A stretch of 53,993 bases of DNA. Origin: an uncultured Merdimonas sp. (lineage in GTDB: Bacteria > Bacillota > Clostridia > Lachnospirales > Lachnospiraceae). The DNA is taken from assembly GCA_944378225.1 (NCBI GenBank), contig CALWGE010000013.1:1-53993 (forward strand). Direction: 5' to 3'. This document shows, piece after piece, positions 48,789 to 53,993 of the stretch (position 1 is the stretch's first letter; the number at the start of each line of letters is the position of its first letter). The position numbers and the translations under genes were made by a program. The notes below the pieces were generated by a model, which saw only the letters and a list, made by a program, of their open reading frames with translations, did no database searches and was not told the origin of the DNA.

Positions 48789-49126
48789 AAGCAGTGACAA
48801 GAATCCTTTTTCTGGATGAAGAACAGGAAAAATTTTTTGGAGAGGGTCCCTGCCGTCTGCTTCATGCGGTAGAGGAAACAGGATCTCTGCGCGCCGCTTC
48901 GCTGTCTATGGGAATGGCTTATACCAAGGCTCTTAAGCTTTTGAAACATGCCGAACAGGCCCTGGGGTTTTCTTTGACTGCAAGAACGGCCGGAGGCAGG
49001 GATGGAGGAGGAAGCGTACTGACACCAGAGGGGAAGGAGTGGCTGGAACGCTATGAACAATATCGCGACGCCTGTATACAGGCCAACGAAAAACTGTATC
49101 TGGAATTCTTTCCGGAGCAGCGGTAA
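48785..49126 (+). CDS. ModE-like winged-helix protein without molybdate-binding domains
   Basis: The 113-residue protein has a LysR-like HTH of the ModE N-terminal type: FFGEGPCRLLHAVEETGSLRAASLSMGMAYTKALKLLKHAEQALGF, then RTAGGRDGGGSVLTPEGKEWLERYE. In ModE this domain is followed by Mop domains that sense molybdate. Those are absent, so the protein may regulate without sensing metal, or sense it differently. The ATG follows AAGGAGG and overlaps the ATPase stop. Its 3' end overlaps the next gene's frame. Confidence 0.88.
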   Translation: MKAVTRILFLDEEQEKFFGEGPCRLLHAVEETGSLRAASLSMGMAYTKALKLLKHAEQALGFSLTARTAGGRDGGGSVLTPEGKEWLERYEQYRDACIQANEKLYLEFFPEQR

Positions 49127-50204
49127 GCGCCATCTGATTCTCACCGGGGGAAGAGGGAGCGGGAAGAGTACGCTTCTTCAGGAGATAAGTGAGTTTTTTC
49201 CGGGAATGCCGGGAATTACAACCTGGGCAGAACCGGAAAAGGGCGTGTATCTTCGGGAAAACAGAACAGGGATATCAGTAAAAACGGGATACTTTGATCC
49301 GTCCCTGCCGGGAACGGAAAATCGAATGCGTCCTCTTGCAGAGGGATTCCGGGGACTGGGAGTATCGGCCATAGAGCGCTGCGCCGAAGCGGACGGGGAA
49401 TGGGTGACTATTGACGAAGTCGGATATCTGGACTCCTGCTGTCCGGAATACTGTCAGGCTGTACGCAGACTGCTGGGGAAAAAGAGGGCTGTAATCGTGG
49501 TCCGGGAGCAGGAACTGCCGTTTCTGACGGAACTGCGCAACAGACAGGACGTATTCTGCGTGAATTTGGATCAGCCGTTTGGTAAGACTGGCTGCGTCAT
49601 CATGGCTTCAGGTCTGGGGACAAGGTTTGGAAGCAATAAGCTTCTTGCAGAATTTCAGGGAAAGCCTCTGATTGAGCACTGCCTGGAGGCTACAGAAGGA
49701 ATTTTTGAAAGGCGGGTGGTAGTGACACGCCATCAGGAAATACAGGAACTGTGCCGAAACAGGGAGATTCCTGTGATATACCACAGCCTGCCGTACCGGA
49801 GCGATACTGTGAGACTTGGACTGGAAGCTGTCATGAAAATGGAAAGCGGAAGTTCCGGGGGCGAACAGCAGATGGAAGCCTGTCTGTTTTGTCCGGCGGA
49901 TCAGCCGCTGCTTCGTCGGGAGACGGTCGCTTCGCTGACTTTATGCGCCGCAGGGACAAAGGCAGGTACTGACTGCAGGTATATCTGGCGTGTATCCAGT
50001 GATGGAAGAGAGGGTTCACCGGTTCTGTTCCCGGCATGGGCCTATGAAGAACTCTGCAGCCTGCCGGAAGGGAAGGGTGGAGGTTTTGTACTCCGTGCAT
50101 ATGCGGAGCGGGTACGCCTGATGAATGTACAGGATTCCTGGGAGCTTGCAGACGTGGACAGACCGGCCGATCTGGAACGGATGAGGCGCCCGGGGGATGT
50201 CTGA
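49053..50204 (+). CDS. Fusion of a THEP1-like P-loop NTPase and a MocA-type molybdenum cofactor cytidylyltransferase
   Basis: Residues 26-175 form a P-loop NTPase: Walker A TGGRGSGKST (31-40), Walker B with VTIDEVGYLD (DE at 121-122) and a helix YCQAVRRLL. This resembles the THEP1/DUF2478 nucleoside-triphosphatase group. From about 180 a nucleotidyltransferase follows: VIMASGLGTRFGSNKLLAEFQGKPLIEH and CPADQPLL (280-287), as in MocA, which makes the cytosine dinucleotide form of the cofactor used by xanthine dehydrogenases. The start is doubtful. The ATG at 49053 lies 74 bases inside the ModE-like gene, and its first 24 residues look like out-of-frame sequence. No other ATG, GTG or TTG is in frame before the P-loop, so a rare start near 49120-49140 is possible. 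Confidence 0.82.
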   Translation: MNNIATPVYRPTKNCIWNSFRSSGKRHLILTGGRGSGKSTLLQEISEFFPGMPGITTWAEPEKGVYLRENRTGISVKTGYFDPSLPGTENRMRPLAEGFRGLGVSAIERCAEADGEWVTIDEVGYLDSCCPEYCQAVRRLLGKKRAVIVVREQELPFLTELRNRQDVFCVNLDQPFGKTGCVIMASGLGTRFGSNKLLAEFQGKPLIEHCLEATEGIFERRVVVTRHQEIQELCRNREIPVIYHSLPYRSDTVRLGLEAVMKMESGSSGGEQQMEACLFCPADQPLLRRETVASLTLCAAGTKAGTDCRYIWRVSSDGREGSPVLFPAWAYEELCSLPEGKGGGFVLRAYAERVRLMNVQDSWELADVDRPADLERMRRPGDV

Positions 50205-50256
50205 AGAGGAAAATGGAGAAAGAACCCGAAAAAAGAGTAAAACGCCCCGAAATTTC

Positions 50257-50285
50257 TTGCTATATGCCGCCTTTTTCGCTATACT
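50257..50285 (+). promoter_or_regulatory. Promoter of the NCS2 permease gene
   Basis: TTGCTA (50257-50262), 17 bases, TATACT (50280-50285). The leader is about 33 bases, too short for a purine riboswitch. Confidence 0.72.
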
Positions 50286-50324
50286 GTCTTTTGTTGAACG
50301 AAATCTGAAAGTGAGGGAGTATGA

Positions 50325-51653
50325 ATGAGTAACTCTACCCAGACAAACGCGGAACTTATGAAATATGACGGCAAGCCTTCCTGGGGAGCCGCTTTTCCGC
50401 AGGCTATGCAGCACGTACTGGCGATGCTGATTGGAAATATCACTCCGCCTATGCTGATTGCAGCTACCTGTGGACTCAGTGTGGAAGATAAGATTCTGCT
50501 GACTCAGGCAGCTATGATAATCGGTGGAATCACCACATTGCTGCAGCTTTTTCCGGTATTTGGCTTTGGAATGAAACTGCCCAATGTAATGGGAGTAGCT
50601 TTTGCCTATATGCCGATTCTGACCATCATTGGAGAGCAGTACGGCATTGCGGCTATTTTTGGCTCTCAGCTGGTGGCAGGTTTTGCTTCCATTTTTATCG
50701 GAATGTTTATCGGAAAGATTCGAAGATTCTTTCCTCCCATTGTAAGCGGAACAGTCGTAATGAGTATTGGTCTGTCGCTTTATAAGACGGCTATCAGCTA
50801 TATTGGCGGAGGTACAGCGGCGCAGAACGCAGGAACCTTTGGGTCGGGCAGGTTCTGGCTTCTGGCGATTCTTACTCTTATGGTAACACTTGCCTGCAAT
50901 TTCTTTGGAAAAGGCCTTATAAAGGCTTCCGGTATGCTGATTGGTATTGTGGCCGGTTATATTGTGGCACTTTGCATGGGAAATATAGTAAGCTTTGCGG
51001 ATCTTCATTCTGCAGCCTGGTTTTCCCTGCCCCGGCCTTTCTATTTTGGCCTGGAATTCCATCCTGATGCAATTATCATGATGATTCTTATGTATATGGT
51101 ACAGGCAGTGCAGACCATCGGAGACGTATCTTCCACAACCATGGGAGGCTTCGGACGTGAAAGTACAGATGAGGAGCTGGGCGGAGCTATCAAGGGACAG
51201 GGACTCTGCGGTATGATCGGAGCCTGCATCGGAGGACTGCCTACAGACCCGTACAGCCAGAATGTTGGTCTGATTTGTACGACCCGGGTTGTGGCCAGAC
51301 GTGTATTTACTATGGTAGGAGTGATTATGCTGGCTGCAGGTATTTTCCCGAAATTCAGCGGACTTATGGCAACCATCCCGCAGCCTGTTCTGGGAGGCGC
51401 CACGGTCACCGTTTTCGCTGCTATCACCATGTCGGGTATTCAGCTTCTGAATGAGCAGCCGCTGAATTACAGAAACCGTATGATTGTAGGTATTGCGCTT
51501 GCTCTGGGACTGGGCATTGACGCAGCTCCGGACATTCTTCAGTTTGTACCGCAGCTGTTCCGCAATATTTTTGGAAGTTCTCTGGTGGTATCTTTCCTGG
51601 TAGTATTTGTCCTGAATATTATAATTCCGAAGGATGATACACCGCAGGAATAG
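50325..51653 (+). CDS. NCS2 nucleobase permease (xanthine/uracil type)
   Basis: This proton symporter for nucleobases has 442 residues and about 12-14 membrane helices. It shows the NCS2 features: QHVLAML near the N-terminus in helix 1, FGMKLPNVMG, and the signature QNVGLICTTRVVAR in the QNxGxxxxTxVxSR position. The length and GGLPTDPYSQNVG context fit the xanthine/uracil branch. Xanthine is favoured by its neighbours xpt and the molybdenum hydroxylase, but uracil cannot be excluded. The start follows GAGGGAG. It has its own promoter and shares a terminator region with xpt. Confidence 0.92.
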   Translation: MSNSTQTNAELMKYDGKPSWGAAFPQAMQHVLAMLIGNITPPMLIAATCGLSVEDKILLTQAAMIIGGITTLLQLFPVFGFGMKLPNVMGVAFAYMPILTIIGEQYGIAAIFGSQLVAGFASIFIGMFIGKIRRFFPPIVSGTVVMSIGLSLYKTAISYIGGGTAAQNAGTFGSGRFWLLAILTLMVTLACNFFGKGLIKASGMLIGIVAGYIVALCMGNIVSFADLHSAAWFSLPRPFYFGLEFHPDAIIMMILMYMVQAVQTIGDVSSTTMGGFGRESTDEELGGAIKGQGLCGMIGACIGGLPTDPYSQNVGLICTTRVVARRVFTMVGVIMLAAGIFPKFSGLMATIPQPVLGGATVTVFAAITMSGIQLLNEQPLNYRNRMIVGIALALGLGIDAAPDILQFVPQLFRNIFGSSLVVSFLVVFVLNIIIPKDDTPQE

Positions 51654-51705
51654 AAAACATGCGGTCTGCAGACAGGTAAGAGAAAATAAAAAGATAATAA
51701 ATAAA

Positions 51706-51746
51706 AAGAAGGCGCTGATTCATAACTATGATTCAGCGTCTTTCTT
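51706..51746. terminator. Bidirectional terminator between the NCS2 permease and xpt
   Basis: A 14-position stem with one mismatch and one G-T pair (51711-51724 with 51727-51740) is flanked by TTTCTT on the plus strand and a T-rich run on the minus strand. Confidence 0.78.
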
Positions 51747-51798
51747 ATAAAATGTGTATTGGTTCACAAAATCAGAATGAGACATCTGTCAGAGAAGC

Positions 51799-52383
51799 TC
51801 AGTCCTGTTTACGGAAGGTGATTTCTCCGGTCTCGTCATCCATGGCATCTACAATGGCCAGAGATTCCAGGCGGTAGCCAAGATTCCGGATAACGCGTCC
51901 TCCAATCTGAAAACCTTTTTCTACGGCAATTCCCAGACCTTCTACGGTGGCGCCGGCAGATTCCACGATGGAGATGAGCCCCTGCAGGGCACATCCGTTT
52001 GCCAGAAAATCATCAATAATCAGAACATGATCCTCCGGACCAAGAAAGCGCTTGGACACTACGACCTGATTTTTATTTTTGTGCGTAAAGGATTCTACTT
52101 CTGCAACGTACATTTCTCCGTCTATATTGATGGATTTGGACTTTTTGGCAAAAACCATAGGGACGCCAAATGCGCTTGCCACAGGATAAGCAATGGCAAT
52201 TCCTGATGCTTCAATAGTCAGAACCTTTGTGATGGGGCAGTCTGCAAAACGCCGGTGGAATTCATGACCGATTTCATCCAGAAGCGAAATATCCATCTGA
52301 TGATTAAGAAAAGCATCCACTTTCAGTACATTGCCCGGTTTAACAATACCGTCTTTTATAATACGTTCTTCTAAGAAATTCAT
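51799..52383 (-). CDS. xpt: Xanthine phosphoribosyltransferase
   Basis: Xpt converts xanthine and PRPP to XMP in purine salvage. The 194-residue protein begins [31 protein letters not shown], a clear Xpt start. It has the PRPP-binding loop [22 protein letters not shown] and the FAKKSKS loop. The start follows AGGAGG. In Bacillus, xpt is controlled by a guanine riboswitch; here the promoter is so close to the gene that there is no room for one. It converges with the NCS2 permease, with which it forms an uptake/salvage pair. Confidence 0.96.
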   Translation of the reverse strand: MNFLEERIIKDGIVKPGNVLKVDAFLNHQMDISLLDEIGHEFHRRFADCPITKVLTIEASGIAIAYPVASAFGVPMVFAKKSKSINIDGEMYVAEVESFTHKNKNQVVVSKRFLGPEDHVLIIDDFLANGCALQGLISIVESAGATVEGLGIAVEKGFQIGGRVIRNLGYRLESLAIVDAMDDETGEITFRKQD

Positions 52384-52410
52384 CGTCTGTACCTCCTAAG
52401 GAATGGGAAC

Positions 52411-52439
52411 AGTATAACACATTTTCGGAAAGATGTCAT
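52411..52439 (-). promoter_or_regulatory. Promoter of xpt
   Basis: On the minus strand ATGACA (52434-52439), 17 bases, TATACT (52411-52416), leaving a leader of about 20 bases. Confidence 0.72.
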
Positions 52440-52482
52440 TATTACTTTTTGTGCACTTTTCAGTGAAAAAGAGGAAGTTAGC

Positions 52483-52511
52483 TTGACATAATGATAAAAT
52501 AAGTATAAAAT
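52483..52511 (+). promoter_or_regulatory. Promoter of rny
   Basis: TTGACA (52483-52488), 17 bases, TAAAAT (52506-52511). The leader of about 95 bases ends in a ribosome binding site that can fold (52600-52612). Confidence 0.72.
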
Positions 52512-52599
52512 CTAAATGTTGTATATTATACATGAATAGCAGGCAGATATAGAACGTATATGCTGTTCGGGTTTGATTTTGTACAATGAAAATTAAATA

Positions 52600-52612
52600 A
52601 GGAGGTGCTCCT
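52600..52612 (+). promoter_or_regulatory. Ribosome binding site of rny within a small hairpin
   Basis: AGGAGG (52600-52605) is followed by TGCTCCT. AGGAG can pair with CTCCT over a three-base loop, which would hide the site. The GTG start follows immediately at 52613. Confidence 0.55.
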
Positions 52613-53993
52613 GTGCCGTTTTATGTTCCGATAATCACTGCACTTGTGTCGATCGTAGTTACGGCTCTTGTTACGAGTTATATACGCAAGACGACGATTG
52701 AGAAAAAAGTCGGCAATGCAGAAGAAAAAGCAAGAGAGATTATTGACGACGCATTAAAAGTTGCAGAACGGTCCAAGCGGGAAGCTTTGCTGGAAGCGAA
52801 AGAAGAATCGCTGAAGACAAAGAATGAGCTTGAAAAGGAAACCAAGGAACGCAGAGCGGAGCTGCAGCGTTATGAGCGCAGAGTGCTGGCGAAAGAGGAA
52901 GCTCTTGACAAGAAGTCAGACGCGCTGGAGAGACGTGAGGCAAGCTATGCGGCCAAAGAAGAGAAGCTGGCGAAGCAGAGCGCGGAGCTGAACAAGCTTC
53001 AGGAAAAAAGAGTACAGGAACTGGAAAGAATCTCTGGCCTTACCTCCGAACAAGCAAAAGATTATTTATTAAAGACTGTTGAAGACGAAGTAAAACATGA
53101 AGCAGCCAGGCTCGTTAAGGAACTTGAGAGCAGGGCAAAGGAAGAAGCCGATAAAAAGGCAAAGGAATATGTGGTAACGGCGATTCAGAAGTGTGCTGCC
53201 GATCATGTGGCAGAGACGACGATTTCCGTAGTACAGCTTCCGAATGATGAGATGAAGGGAAGAATCATCGGACGTGAAGGACGGAATATCCGTACGCTTG
53301 AGACGCTGACAGGAATTGACCTGATCATCGATGATACGCCGGAAGCTGTTATTTTATCAGGCTTTGATCCGATCCGCCGTGAGGTGGCAAGGATTGCGCT
53401 GGAAAAACTGATTGTGGACGGACGTATCCATCCGGCCCGCATTGAAGAAATGGTAGAAAAAGCGCAGAAGGAAGTGGAAACGATGATTCGCGAAGAAGGC
53501 GAATCAGCTACCCTGGAAGTGGGTATCCATGGAATTCATCCTGAGCTGGTAAAACTTCTGGGAAGAATGAAGTTCCGTACCAGTTATGGTCAGAATGCGC
53601 TGAAACACTCCATTGAAGTGGCGCATCTGGCAGGTCTCCTGGCCGGTGAGGTTGGTGTGGATGTGCGTATGGCAAAGCGTGCAGGTCTTCTGCATGATAT
53701 AGGCAAATCCATTGACCACGAGGTAGAAGGATCACATATTCAGATTGGAGCTGAACTGTGCAGAAAGTACAAGGAGTCTCCGATTGTTATCAATGCGGTA
53801 GAGTCGCATCACGGTGATGCGGAACCGACGTCTCTGATTGCCTGTCTGGTACAGGCGGCGGATACTATTTCCGCTGCACGTCCCGGAGCAAGAAGAGAAA
53901 CGCTGGAGACGTATACCAATCGCTTAAAACAGTTAGAAGATATCGCCAATGCTTTTAAGGGCGTAGATAAGTCTTTTGCAATTCAGGCAGGTA
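52613..53993 (+). CDS. rny: Ribonuclease Y, 3' end beyond the window
   Basis: RNase Y is the membrane-anchored endonuclease that initiates mRNA decay in Firmicutes. The GTG start, seven bases after AGGAGG, gives [20 protein letters not shown], a membrane anchor at about 4-23. A coiled coil rich in Glu/Lys/Ala follows (about 30-155). Next comes the KH domain with [15 protein letters not shown] and the HD domain with catalytic HD in LLHDIGKS and a later ESHHGD. The reading frame is open to the last base, 460 codons in; the family length of roughly 520 implies that about 60 residues lie outside. It would normally follow recA/recX closely in this group, but here the molybdenum/purine module lies between. 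Confidence 0.97.
   Translation, partial: MPFYVPIITALVSIVVTALVTSYIRKTTIEKKVGNAEEKAREIIDDALKVAERSKREALLEAKEESLKTKNELEKETKERRAELQRYERRVLAKEEALDKKSDALERREASYAAKEEKLAKQSAELNKLQEKRVQELERISGLTSEQAKDYLLKTVEDEVKHEAARLVKELESRAKEEADKKAKEYVVTAIQKCAADHVAETTISVVQLPNDEMKGRIIGREGRNIRTLETLTGIDLIIDDTPEAVILSGFDPIRREVARIALEKLIVDGRIHPARIEEMVEKAQKEVETMIREEGESATLEVGIHGIHPELVKLLGRMKFRTSYGQNALKHSIEVAHLAGLLAGEVGVDVRMAKRAGLLHDIGKSIDHEVEGSHIQIGAELCRKYKESPIVINAVESHHGDAEPTSLIACLVQAADTISAARPGARRETLETYTNRLKQLEDIANAFKGVDKSFAIQAG

Noticed and set aside
51799-52440. Purine (guanine) riboswitch upstream of xpt or the NCS2 permease gene
   Set aside because: Promoters at 52411-52439 and 50257-50285 leave leaders of about 20 and 33 bases, too short for the roughly 70-base aptamer, and its conserved core is not seen.

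Overview
The window looks like an ordinary chromosomal segment of a low-to-mid GC anaerobic Firmicute, most likely a gut Lachnospiraceae (Clostridium cluster XIVa). The reasons are the PolC-type replicase, an RqcH/YicC/Gmk/RpoZ block, the small DUF378 and DUF4250 proteins, strong AGGAGG ribosome binding sites and the recA-recX...rny neighbourhood. The family assignment is an inference from gene content. I see no prophage, insertion sequence, integrase or CRISPR array. The window opens inside a tRNA-Gly(GCC) gene and closes inside rny.

Layout: 1-1683 tRNA-Gly, then thyA-folA (thymidylate/folate). 1744-2872 ilvE. 2998-10426 a FtsW-like SEDS gene-ispG-polC-aroK operon. 10572-12710 a zinc-dependent phospholipase-like protein and a secreted protein with five SH3b repeats. 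12865-16744 rqcH divergent from yicC-gmk-rpoZ. 16870-18799 nagB, DUF378, DUF4250 and a membrane protein. 18928-22557 polysaccharide deacetylase, rarA, cyclophilin and a GNAT enzyme. 22663-23864 bacteriohemerythrin divergent from a small lipoprotein. 23950-25858 a GntR(YtrA-type)-ABC operon preceded by three 50-bp tandem repeats and a G10 tract. 26270-28619 a heavy-metal P1B ATPase and its CsoR-type repressor, with recognisable operators. 28816-30135 a DUF815 AAA+ ATPase. 30223-31780 a NitT/TauT-type ABC pair without a binding protein. 31982-36472 a VanR/VanS-like two-component system, an unknown anchored protein, a VanY-like carboxypeptidase and queH. 36668-39292 argH and asd. 39498-40127 a lipoprotein. 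40495-42049 recA-recX with an SOS-box-like site. 42189-52383 a molybdenum/purine module. 52613-end rny.

The most coherent accessory system is the 10-kb molybdenum/purine module lodged between recX and rny. A three-subunit xanthine-dehydrogenase-type molybdenum hydroxylase (FAD, 2Fe-2S, Mo subunits) is transcribed away from a BtuCD/FecCD-type importer. That importer is followed by a short ModE-like HTH protein and by a fusion of a THEP1-like P-loop NTPase with a MocA-type molybdenum cofactor cytidylyltransferase. An NCS2 xanthine/uracil permease and xanthine phosphoribosyltransferase follow. Together they can be read as metal uptake, metal sensing, cofactor maturation, the purine hydroxylase and purine uptake/salvage. 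The importer's substrate (molybdate or tungstate) is inferred only from this context.

The second interesting area is regulatory. Two TATACC-N6-GGTATA sites flank the -10 element of the metal ATPase promoter. The 10-mer TATAGGTATA that they contain recurs in the 50-bp tandem repeats in front of the neighbouring gntR-ABC operon. Two intergenic regions also carry unusually compact divergent promoters: rqcH/yicC, and DUF4250/membrane protein with a shared palindromic -35.
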